A stretch of DNA of 28,583 nucleotides from NCBI GenBank assembly GCA_038872535.1, contig JAVZJY010000013.1:1-28583 (forward strand). The letters run 5' to 3'. The notes under the pieces are model-generated. The model made no database searches. It had not been told where the DNA came from and saw only the letters and a list, made by a program, of their open reading frames with translations. The position numbers and the translations under genes were made by a program. This DNA is from JASEJA01 sp038872535 (GTDB lineage Archaea > Thermoproteota > Bathyarchaeia > Bathyarchaeales > Bathycorpusculaceae). Shown here piece after piece: positions 7,485 through 14,312 of the stretch (the first letter of the stretch is position 1; every line of letters begins with the position of its first letter).

Positions 7485-8152
7485 AACTGGTAGCTTTCGG
7501 CTGGCTTCAGCGCTATAACTTTCACTTTTGGCACTTTTTCCTTGGCAATTCTCACAAATTCGTCTGCTGACTGCGCCAAAACTGGAAAGGTCTTGTAATG
7601 CATTGGAATAACAACTTTTGGCTTTAACAATTTAATGGCTTCCACAGCCTCTTTAGCGTTCATTGTGTAGTAGCCTCCAATGGGAATCAAAGCAACATCA
7701 AGCTTGTAAAACTCGCCTATGAACTGCATGTCTCCAAAAAACGCTGTGTCTCCAGCATGGTAAACGGTTTTGCCTTCACCTTGAATTATTACGCCTGTTG
7801 GTGCTCCTCGAGAGCACGTGTGAACGGCTGGAACAAGGGAAAGCTTCACTCCTTCAATTTCTATGCTTCCGCCAAAGTTTAATCCAACAACCCTTTTTAC
7901 GCCGTTCTCTTGAGCGTAGTGGGCAAGCTCCACCACAGCCGCAAAGGTTGCACCCGTCCTTTTGCAAATGGCGAATGCTTCGCCTAAGTGATCTCCATGG
8001 TCGTGTGTAACAAAAACCATGTCCGCCTTGCTTATTTCTGAAGCCTTCACTGGTGATGTTGGATTTCCATCAAGCCAAGGGTCAACAAGAACAATTTTAT
8101 CTGCAATTTCAATTTTAAAGGCTGCGTGTCCAAACCATGTTATTTTAACCAA
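7481..8152 (-). CDS. UPF0173 metal-dependent hydrolase (MBL fold)
   Basis: A 223-aa compact metallo-beta-lactamase-fold protein close to the UPF0173 group. The N-terminus reads MVKITWFGHAAFKI. The metal site T-H50-D-H52-G-D54-H55 is intact. Further ligand-region signatures are VHTCSRGAPTGV, YHAGDTAFFGDM and a late VIPMHYKTFP. A zinc-dependent hydrolase is expected, but the substrate of UPF0173 proteins is not known. No signal peptide is seen. It ends tail to tail with the flavin reductase gene and starts 72 nt from the divergent map gene, so promoters for both must lie in 8153-8224. Confidence 0.85.
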   Translation of the reverse strand: MVKITWFGHAAFKIEIADKIVLVDPWLDGNPTSPVKASEISKADMVFVTHDHGDHLGEAFAICKRTGATFAAVVELAHYAQENGVKRVVGLNFGGSIEIEGVKLSLVPAVHTCSRGAPTGVIIQGEGKTVYHAGDTAFFGDMQFIGEFYKLDVALIPIGGYYTMNAKEAVEAIKLLKPKVVIPMHYKTFPVLAQSADEFVRIAKEKVPKVKVIALKPAESYQF

Positions 8153-8170
8153 CCATTTTCACCTCATCAT

Positions 8171-8183
8171 TAAACCTTTTAAA
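8171..8183 (+). promoter_or_regulatory. TATA-like box of map
   Basis: CTTTTAAACTATA lies roughly 45 nt before the ATG at 8225. A second AT-rich run, TTAATAAAAATAA, lies at about 8201-8213. Either could serve as TATA. The intergenic space is short and divergent with the UPF0173 gene. Confidence 0.3.
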
Positions 8184-8215
8184 CTATAACATTGTAAGCG
8201 TTAATAAAAATAAGT

Positions 8216-9130
8216 GTGAAGTTAATGAGCATTTACGACGAGGAAGCCCTAAAAAAATTCAAGCTGTCTGGAAAAATTCTCCGCGAAACACGGGAAGAAA
8301 TAAGAAATTTTGTGAGTGAAGAAATGCCAATAATTGAAGTCTGCGAAAAAGCAGAAAACATAATACGAAAGAAAGGTGGAAAACCCGCTTTTCCTTGCAA
8401 CGTTTCAATAAACGAAATTGCAGCGCATTACACGGCAACTCCAAATGACAAAAGCAAAATTCCAAAAAACTCCCTGGTTAAAGTGGACATAGGCGTCCAC
8501 GTAGACGGTTATGTAACAGACACGGCAGTCACATTATGTTTCAACCCAGAATATGAAAGTCTTGTTCAAGCAGCGGAGCAAGCCTTGAAAAAAGCGATAG
8601 AAAACATCCGCCCAGAAATTTCCACGTCAAAACTGGGCGCCATCATTGAAAAGACCATAAAATCTCACGGCTTCAAACCAATTTCAAACTTAACAGGACA
8701 TCAGGTGGGCAGATATCTTGTGCATGCTGGCACATCCATACCAAACGTTTCGCAATTATCCTTTTCAAAAATTAAACTTGGCGAAGTTTACGCCGTCGAG
8801 CCCTTTGTAACTCTTCCAGACGCTATTGGACGAGTAAGAGACAGCGAACTAGCCACAATTTTCCGCTTTCTCAAGTCTAGGTCGATGAAAAATCAACACT
8901 CTAAAGAACTTTTAAAATACATTGAGGAAAACTTTAGAACTTTGCCTTTTGCCGAACGTTGGCTAAAAAATGTTGTTCCACAAGTGCATTTTCATGAAGC
9001 CTTCAAAGAATTGTTGGCTTCCAAATCTATAATGGGGTATCCCGTATTCATCGAAGCCAGCAATAAACCAGTTGCTCAGGCTGAACACACGGTTTTAATA
9101 GTTGAAGATGGATGCGTTGTCCTAACCTAG
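8216..9130 (+). CDS. map: Methionine aminopeptidase, type II
   Basis: Removes the initiator methionine from nascent proteins; 304 aa, cytosolic, di-metal pita-bread fold. Ligands can be read in order: Asp in VKVDIGVHVDGY, Asp in VTDTAVTL, His in LTGHQVGRYLVHAG, Glu in YAVEPFVT, and Glu in AQAEHTVLIVEDG at the C-terminus. GGKPAFPCNVSINEIAAHYT is the usual N-terminal block. The insert after the histidine ligand marks type II, as in other archaea. The frame opens at GTG 8216. The ATG at 8225 (MSIYDEEAL) is at least as likely as the start. It overlaps the convergent zinc-ribbon membrane protein gene by 4 nt. Confidence 0.95.
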   Translation: MKLMSIYDEEALKKFKLSGKILRETREEIRNFVSEEMPIIEVCEKAENIIRKKGGKPAFPCNVSINEIAAHYTATPNDKSKIPKNSLVKVDIGVHVDGYVTDTAVTLCFNPEYESLVQAAEQALKKAIENIRPEISTSKLGAIIEKTIKSHGFKPISNLTGHQVGRYLVHAGTSIPNVSQLSFSKIKLGEVYAVEPFVTLPDAIGRVRDSELATIFRFLKSRSMKNQHSKELLKYIEENFRTLPFAERWLKNVVPQVHFHEAFKELLASKSIMGYPVFIEASNKPVAQAEHTVLIVEDGCVVLT

Positions 9131-9552
9131 AAGGGGAAGCGTTCTCTTTCCTTTTCTCTGACTTCCCTGTAAATTGCCGTTATCAACATTTTCTCGTTGC
9201 ATTTTTGGCATTGGTCAACTTCCTTAAAAATGTAATCGCCCCGCTGGAACCCTCTGACGCTCTTAAAGCCGCATTTTCTACATTCAATCGTGGTTGTTAT
9301 TGATGGAACTTCAATTCTTAAACTCATTATTCGCCTTCTTGTTTGAAACAGTAAGTATGTGGAAAAGGCTACGCCTAAGAATCCTATCAACAATAGGTAT
9401 CCTGCGAAAACTTCTTGTTCAGTAACAAAAGCGTTTATGGCTACTATCAGAACCGTTAGAGATAATGCCAAAGTTACAAAAATTATCATCAACACGAATG
9501 AAGAAATTTTTGTTGCCGTAGACGCTGAAGCCTTACTCATTCTCATCTCCAC
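9127..9552 (-). CDS. Two-TM membrane protein with C-terminal zinc ribbon
   Basis: I do not recognise a named family. From the GTG at 9552 the protein is 141 aa; ATG codons at 9546 and 9540 are alternatives, and the last has better ribosome-site spacing (GGTGG). Two hydrophobic segments (about residues 15-40 and 48-70) are followed by a basic stop (TRRR) and a soluble tail with two CxxC knuckles, ECRKCGF and QCQKCNE, about 25 residues apart. This implies one zinc ribbon on the cytoplasmic side, and the C-terminus is strongly charged (REVREKERERFPF). It begins directly at the stop of the upstream DUF1512 gene, so the two are almost certainly one operon and may act together at the membrane. Confidence 0.75.
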   Translation of the reverse strand: MEMRMSKASASTATKISSFVLMIIFVTLALSLTVLIVAINAFVTEQEVFAGYLLLIGFLGVAFSTYLLFQTRRRIMSLRIEVPSITTTIECRKCGFKSVRGFQRGDYIFKEVDQCQKCNEKMLITAIYREVREKERERFPF

Positions 9553-10686
9553 CTACTGTCCAATACCAATAGTATTGCCCACCCCAGCAATTATCACCTT
9601 ATCCCCCTCTTTAGTTCTTTCCAAGATAACATGCTTTATCCTTTCAATGGCATTGTCAACAGCGTCAAAAATTTCTTTGCGCATTGGTGAAACCGCATCG
9701 CCAATGTCCTCTTTTATTATTACAGCGTTTATTGGTATGCGATATTTTAAGATTGATTCTTCAATTTTGAATTGATCAACTCCGGGTCCGCCTATGGCTG
9801 TTCCAACACCTTCAGCAACTTCGCCGACTTCTTCGCCTTCAAGCTTCAAGGCAGCGTCAACCATAACTATTGTGGCGATTTTTCCCTCATTTTCCTCTAT
9901 TAGCGTTTTAATGGCATCTCCAATTTTGCCAACGTTTCCTCCAGGTCCCTCAGCTTTGACAACATAAGCGGTGCGTCCCTCTATTGGCACTGTTGCGACA
10001 ACACAGTCTTTGGGCAGTTTTCTTATTTCATGTCCATGCATAAGTTTTGCCGCCACCATGGCTCCTGCCCCATCGCCTATTGGTTGCCCATAAGCGAAGG
10101 CTTTTAATGCGCTGGCGTAGGCTTCTGCTTCCCGCATGACAAGGGGTAATATCATTTGCAACTGCATTATAACGTAAAGGCTTAATGTTTTCTTGCCAAG
10201 CAAATAATAATGCCTAATAACCTTGTAAATGTAGTTGAGCGCCATCGCCGCCTCTAAAGTGTTTTCTAAATTGTTTGCTTGGGTTTCATCCGCTGCTGGA
10301 GCCATAAGCTTAACTTCATCCTTAAAGCGTGTATCTCTAACATCAAGAATGTGTTCAAGCTTCCACACAACGCCGGCTGGGTCGAGGCTTTGCGGTGATA
10401 TTGTGAAGTATTCTAAAAACCTGTCAACTCTGCTGGTTGGTTCCATCTGCGGTTTGCCTATTTCCTTAATTGTTTCTATGGCGATTTTCCTTCCTTCATC
10501 CTTTATGTATTTCAGTTTATAAAGTGAGCCTTCAACTTCCCTAAGCGTAACTTGCAGTTGGATTCTCTGTCCATAAAATATGAAAACTACGAAGAAAATG
10601 ATGTAAAGTAGGCTTATAATCTGTGATAAATCAACCTGCAGCAACACTATGCTCAAGACCAGCATCAATTCAAACACTACTACCAA
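9553..10686 (-). CDS. DUF1512 family membrane-anchored protein
   Basis: A 377-aa protein of the archaea-restricted DUF1512 type. The N-terminus has two hydrophobic stretches (about residues 4-20 and 22-42). A long soluble part follows, with a helical region (70-200) and a Gly-rich alpha/beta region with EGPGGNVGKIGDAI, EVAEGVGTAIGGPGVDQFKIEE and IIAGVGNTIGIGQ at the C-terminus. The glycine-rich loops look like phosphate or nucleotide contacts, but no standard P-loop is present. The function of the family is unknown. It is the first gene of a pair with the two-TM zinc-ribbon protein (zero spacing) and lies upstream-adjacent to the 5S rRNA gene on the same strand. Confidence 0.8.
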   Translation of the reverse strand: MVVVFELMLVLSIVLLQVDLSQIISLLYIIFFVVFIFYGQRIQLQVTLREVEGSLYKLKYIKDEGRKIAIETIKEIGKPQMEPTSRVDRFLEYFTISPQSLDPAGVVWKLEHILDVRDTRFKDEVKLMAPAADETQANNLENTLEAAMALNYIYKVIRHYYLLGKKTLSLYVIMQLQMILPLVMREAEAYASALKAFAYGQPIGDGAGAMVAAKLMHGHEIRKLPKDCVVATVPIEGRTAYVVKAEGPGGNVGKIGDAIKTLIEENEGKIATIVMVDAALKLEGEEVGEVAEGVGTAIGGPGVDQFKIEESILKYRIPINAVIIKEDIGDAVSPMRKEIFDAVDNAIERIKHVILERTKEGDKVIIAGVGNTIGIGQ

Positions 10687-10771
10687 CTCACCTTTCGAAA
10701 AACTATCAAACGCTTAGTTATAAATTTTAGGTAATTCTCCTCCAAATTTAAACACCAATTTTAAGTGGGGC

Positions 10772-10886
10772 TGCCAGCTTTCCCGGGTTCGCGTGGCCGA
10801 AGACCACACTACAACCGGAAACGGAGCACGGTTTAACTTCTGAGTTCGGAATGGGATCAGGTGGGTCCCGTGCCCTATGGCCGGCA
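10772..10886 (-). rRNA. rrf: 5S ribosomal RNA
   Basis: The minus strand reads GCCGGCCATAGGGCACGGG, then the conserved CCTGATCCCATTCCGAACTC and AGAAGTTAAACCGTGCTCC, ending GGGAAAGCTGGC. Helix I forms between the GCCGGC and GCTGGC ends. Flanking GGGG (10892-10889) and CCCC (10770-10767) can extend it as a processing stem. Ends are placed by helix I and may be off by a few bases. It is not linked to 16S or 23S in this window. Confidence 0.93.
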
Positions 10887-10942
10887 AACCCCAGAATACA
10901 CGTTAAGCCTTTGCTCATTAACTTTTCGCTTCAAAAAGTCTT

Positions 10943-11872
10943 TTAGCCTTTTTCTTTGAGTATGGCTTCCCATATTCCGAAGCCGCCCACCGTTTCTGGG
11001 CGCTCCACATGGTTATACCATCTTTTCTTTGTCCCAATTTTTGCCCGCATTTTCCACCCGAAAGATTTCGGCTCCTTCTCTATAATCTCCAATAACTTGT
11101 TTATTTTTTGAGTTATCTCTTCCCTGTCTTTCTTTTTGACTTGTTTTGGGTCTATGCCTGCTTCTGGGCCAAGCTTGTCTATTTCTGACAGGAATGTTTT
11201 GATTTTTTTAAGGTTTGTTGTGGCTGTGTAATAGAATCCCCAGTCTTGGGCTAAGAGTTTTGCAATGTATGAGGCGTCTACGCTTTCTTTTGCGCTTCCT
11301 TCTCTTATATCATGAGCTTTTAGCAGGAGTAAACAGTCTTTTAGGTCTTTTATGCTGAATGCTTCCCAAATCTGCAATTTTTCCAAAAGCATGTCAGTCA
11401 CAGTGATTGTGGGATAATCAAGCTCCAATCTTCCCTTAAAATCAATTGGGTGATTTGCAACCAACAACTTGTCAAAGAAGACATCCACATAAAACCAGCC
11501 CTTTGGATGGTAATATATTTGCCTTTGAGACGCTGCTGTAGAAAGTGTTACTTTCCTCTTTACATATCCAATTTTATCAAAGAAATTCTTCATCTTTTCT
11601 CTATAATTACTGTAAGAGACAAAATCAATATCGCTATACTCTTGTCCCTCCAAAACTCCAGTGCCAATCCTACCCAATTTCTGCGCAAAATCTCTATATC
11701 CTTGACAATGCATGGCTATGCCAAGTCCACCCAAAATCCTCAAAATTACGCCCTCCCGCTTGGCATGTTCAACAATTTCTTCAGATTCCCGCAAGAAAAT
11801 CTCTGTCGGAACAATCCCCATCCATTCTTCCGGCAGCTCCCGCCTAATTTCCTTCTTCAAAAGCCAAGCCAT
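10943..11872 (-). CDS. Nucleotidyltransferase-fold protein, function unknown
   Basis: A 309-aa protein with the core of the DNA polymerase beta-type nucleotidyltransferase fold. Visible are the G48-G49 turn in ILRILGGLGIAMHC, the two acids D81 and D83 in EYSDIDFVSY, and a third acid D130 in WFYVDVFFDKL. A complete catalytic triad suggests activity. Candidate reactions range from nucleotide transfer to protein or RNA modification, and none can be chosen from sequence. The C-terminal third is Lys-rich and helical (KKKDREEITQKINKLLEIIEKEPK), then WKMRAKIGTKKRWYNHVERP, a possible nucleic-acid-binding tail. ATG 11872 has a ribosome site (GGGTGAGG) and a TATA-like TTTTTATAGG at about 11900-11891. 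Confidence 0.7.
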   Translation of the reverse strand: MAWLLKKEIRRELPEEWMGIVPTEIFLRESEEIVEHAKREGVILRILGGLGIAMHCQGYRDFAQKLGRIGTGVLEGQEYSDIDFVSYSNYREKMKNFFDKIGYVKRKVTLSTAASQRQIYYHPKGWFYVDVFFDKLLVANHPIDFKGRLELDYPTITVTDMLLEKLQIWEAFSIKDLKDCLLLLKAHDIREGSAKESVDASYIAKLLAQDWGFYYTATTNLKKIKTFLSEIDKLGPEAGIDPKQVKKKDREEITQKINKLLEIIEKEPKSFGWKMRAKIGTKKRWYNHVERPETVGGFGIWEAILKEKG

Positions 11873-11910
11873 TCCCTAATCCTCACCCTTCCTATAAAAA
11901 CAAGAATAAC

Positions 11911-11925
11911 GCATATATTTTATCC
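11911..11925 (+). promoter_or_regulatory. TATA box of tRNA-Trp
   Basis: GCATATATTTTATCC lies about 40 nt before the tRNA 5' end. With the usual 25-nt spacing, transcription would start about 10-15 nt upstream of the mature end, leaving a short leader for RNase P. Confidence 0.5.
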
Positions 11926-11957
11926 TTCCAGTAAATCTAATGCTTCAAACACAACAC

Positions 11958-12129
11958 GGGGCCGTAGTCTAGGAAGGTATGACGACGGGCTCCAGAATGC
12001 AACAAAACGGGTTTGCGGACCGCCATGCGGAATGAAGAAGTTCTGGAGCGGTCAAAGAGAAACCCGTAGGAACAGCCAAGCGCTGTTTCCGGGGAAAGGT
12101 CGTCGGTTCAAATCCGACCGGCCCCACCA
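11958..12129 (+). tRNA. tRNA-Trp (CCA) with anticodon-loop intron and enlarged variable region
   Basis: Acceptor GGGGCCG (11958-11964) pairs with CGGCCCC (12119-12125), followed by A73 and an encoded CCA. The D arm is 11967-11983. The anticodon stem ACGGG (11985-11989) pairs with CCCGT (12063-12067). Anticodon CCA is at 11992-11994, preceded by U33. The T arm GTCGG-TTCAAAT-CCGAC spans 12102-12118. A 66-nt intron (11996-12061) interrupts positions 37/38, the canonical archaeal site. The variable region (12068-12101) is 34 nt instead of 4-5 and contains an 8-bp hairpin (GGAACAGC/GCTGTTTCC). Removal of 29 nt would leave AGGTC, exactly the variable loop of the tRNA-Thr in this window. A second intron is therefore likely, though its exact ends are ambiguous because AGG is repeated at both borders. 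Confidence 0.9.
11996..12061 (+). ncRNA. tRNA-Trp intron resembling a cis-acting box C/D methylation guide
   Basis: The intron contains two antisense elements. ACGGGTTT (12007-12014) is perfectly complementary to 12060-12067, which covers tRNA positions 38-43. TTCTGGAG (12041-12048) is perfectly complementary to 11990-11997, which covers the anticodon loop. A D'-like CGGA (12016-12019) sits exactly five bases past the partner of position 39. A C'-like ATGAAGA (12032-12038) precedes the second guide. The D position (12051-12054, GTCA) lies exactly five bases past the partner of C34, but its sequence is degenerate, as is the 5' C box (ATGCAAC, 11997-12003). Both guide intervals are 12 nt. This is the layout known for haloarchaeal tRNA-Trp introns that guide methylation at 34 and 39. 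Confidence 0.6.
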
Positions 12130-12137
12130 TTTGTTGG

Positions 12138-13127
12138 TTATTTTATTATGAAGTGTTTGTAGATTGGGTGGGCTTTAAATCTTAAGGTTGTTTCTGATTT
12201 TTCCACTGTTCCGCTCGGCAGCCTCATGCAGATAGAATTTACTATTGCTCCGTTTGGAGTGAAGCGGACTCCGTCTAAGAGTTCGCCTTTTGTTACGCCT
12301 GAAGCTGCAAAAACCAGCTCGTTACCTTTTGCCAACTCTTCTTGATTGTAAACTTTTTCTGTGTCAACGCCTTCATTTTTTAGTCTTTCCAGCCTTTTCG
12401 GGTCGTCTTTTTTGTCTTTCCAAACTTTCACGAGCATTGTTCCGCCTAAACATTTTACGGCGGTTGCTGCGATTGTTGCTTCTGGTCCGGCGCCTGCGCC
12501 TATGAGGAGGTCGACGCCTGAGCTTGGGATGCATGTGGCTACGGCTGCGGCTATGTCGCCGTCTGGAATCAAAATTATTCTTACGCCCAATTTTCTGAGG
12601 GTTTTTAGGATTTCCAAGTGTCTTTCGCGTTCCAACATTATAACTGTAAAGTTTTCGAGGGGTAAACTTTTTTCTTTGGCAACTATGTGCACAATTTCTT
12701 CTATGGGCATGTCAAGGGAAATTTTGCCAATAGAATGGTAGTCTGTTGCTATTTTGAAATAGTATCCGTCGTCTGGAAGAACCTGAAAACAGCCGGCTGG
12801 CGCACAAGCAAGGGCGGAAATGGCGTCTTTTCTGCCTTTTGATGCAGCTGTGCTGCCGTCAACTGGGTCTATGACAAACTCCACTTTTGGACCTTTTCCA
12901 GTTCCAACTTTTTCTCTTTTCATAAAGGCTGGTGCATTATCCTTTGGTCCTTCGCATGATATGACTTCTCCTTCCACGTCTGTTTGGGCTAGAACGGCTC
13001 TTGAAAATTCAACAGCCTTTGCATCTATCAGGTCCGTGTCGCCTTGTCCTATATGCAATGCAGCTCCTACGGCTGCGGCGACTGTGATACGCGTTAGAGA
13101 GGGGGCTAAGGCTCTAAGGGAAACCAA
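12138..13127 (-). CDS. glpX: Fructose-1,6-bisphosphatase class II (GlpX-like)
   Basis: A 329-aa member of the GlpX branch of the Li-sensitive phosphatase superfamily. It would hydrolyse fructose 1,6-bisphosphate (some relatives act on the sedoheptulose analogue) for gluconeogenesis in the cytosol. The metal site FVIDPVDGSTAAS corresponds to the DPxDG motif. The late GlpX blocks IILIPDGDIAAAVATCIP, VDLLIGAGAGPEAT and VFAASGVTKGELLDGV are all present, and length is normal. The start is TTG 13127, with AGGAG about 10 nt upstream. Many archaea use the unrelated bifunctional FBP aldolase/phosphatase, so GlpX is informative about central metabolism here. It lies 35 nt downstream of the epimerase gene on the same strand. 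Confidence 0.88.
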   Translation of the reverse strand: MVSLRALAPSLTRITVAAAVGAALHIGQGDTDLIDAKAVEFSRAVLAQTDVEGEVISCEGPKDNAPAFMKREKVGTGKGPKVEFVIDPVDGSTAASKGRKDAISALACAPAGCFQVLPDDGYYFKIATDYHSIGKISLDMPIEEIVHIVAKEKSLPLENFTVIMLERERHLEILKTLRKLGVRIILIPDGDIAAAVATCIPSSGVDLLIGAGAGPEATIAATAVKCLGGTMLVKVWKDKKDDPKRLERLKNEGVDTEKVYNQEELAKGNELVFAASGVTKGELLDGVRFTPNGAIVNSICMRLPSGTVEKSETTLRFKAHPIYKHFIIK

Positions 13128-13162
13128 TGGTTATTTGCTCCTTGTATTTTAATAGCTTTGAG

Positions 13163-14266
13163 TTATTTGTAAATCTTTTTAGGCTTTCCCAAAAGTTTTT
13201 CATCAATTTCTTTTATGCCTAACCCGTTCTGTTTTGGAAATGTGCGCATGGAATTTTTTATTTTTGTTCCGCCCTTTTTGACAAGTTTATCTTTTAATAA
13301 AATGTCTGAGTCCAAGTCTGCGTATTGTATGTTTTTGACTGCTGCAGCCAGGTGGGCTCCTGCGGCTATGCCTATTTCTGATTCTCCCATGCATCCTATC
13401 ATGCATGGTATATTGGCGGCTTCGGCGATTTCAGCTATTTTTCTTCCTTTCTGTATTCCTCCGCTTTTCATTAGTTTTATGTTTATTAGGTCTACTGCTT
13501 CTGCTTGTATTAGGCGTATGGCGTCTTGTGGCGAGTGGATGCTTTCGTCTGCCATTATTGGTATGGGCGAGTTTCGCTTAACTTCTATTAAGCCCTTCAT
13601 GTTTTCTGCTGGGACTGGTTGTTCGGCGAATTGGATGTTGAACTTTTCCATTTTGTTTAGGGCTTCTATGGCTTGCTTTGGCGTCCACCCTTGGTTTGCA
13701 TCAATTCTTATTTGAATGTCTTCGCCAACAGCGTCGCGGATAAGCCTTAAGCGTTCAACATCTTCAGTTGGGCTGACGCCAACTTTCACTTTTAAGGCTT
13801 TAAAACCTTTTTTAACGGCTTTTTCGGCGTCTTTAGCCATTTCCTTTGGAGATTTTATTCCCAGCGTAATGTCAGTTAATACTTGTGTGCGGTAACCGCC
13901 CAAAAGCATGAAGAGGGGTTTGCGGGCTGTCTTTCCTAAAATGTCATGTAAGGCTATGTCTATGGCTGCTTTTGCAGCTGGATTATCCTTTACAATTGAA
14001 TCCATAACTTCGATGGTTTGCTCAATTCTTAAGGGGCACATTCCAATAAGTTTTGGCGCAATTTTATCAATAACATTTATGGCGGTTTCCGCTGTTTCGC
14101 CTGTTACTCTCTTTGATGGCGAAGATTCTCCCCAACCGATTACGTCGTAATCTGTAACTATTTTTACGATTACGTTTTGGCTTTCTATGTGGGCTTCTGG
14201 GGCTATTCTGAATGGTTCCCTATAGCGTAGGGTTACAGGATAAACTTCAATTTGTTGGATACCCAT
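13163..14266 (-). CDS. Enolase-superfamily enzyme (dipeptide epimerase-like)
   Basis: A 367-aa member of the muconate-lactonizing/dipeptide-epimerase subgroup. An N-terminal capping domain (residues 1-120) is followed by a TIM barrel with the full catalytic set: lysines in FKALKVKVG, Asp in IRIDANQGW, Glu in FAEQPV, Asp in IMADESIHS and Lys in NIKLMKSGGI. The KxK pair plus the late Lys favour 1,1-proton transfer, so epimerisation (for example L-Ala-D/L-Glu type) is more likely than dehydration. The substrate cannot be fixed from sequence. It lies between the ABC permease gene (46-nt gap) and glpX on the minus strand. No peptidoglycan genes are seen nearby, so a dipeptide-scavenging role would be guesswork. 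Confidence 0.82.
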   Translation of the reverse strand: MGIQQIEVYPVTLRYREPFRIAPEAHIESQNVIVKIVTDYDVIGWGESSPSKRVTGETAETAINVIDKIAPKLIGMCPLRIEQTIEVMDSIVKDNPAAKAAIDIALHDILGKTARKPLFMLLGGYRTQVLTDITLGIKSPKEMAKDAEKAVKKGFKALKVKVGVSPTEDVERLRLIRDAVGEDIQIRIDANQGWTPKQAIEALNKMEKFNIQFAEQPVPAENMKGLIEVKRNSPIPIMADESIHSPQDAIRLIQAEAVDLINIKLMKSGGIQKGRKIAEIAEAANIPCMIGCMGESEIGIAAGAHLAAAVKNIQYADLDSDILLKDKLVKKGGTKIKNSMRTFPKQNGLGIKEIDEKLLGKPKKIYK

Positions 14267-14312
14267 GTTTTAATCGCCTAACTGCAGATTTGTGCGGTTT
14301 AATGGAAAAGCT

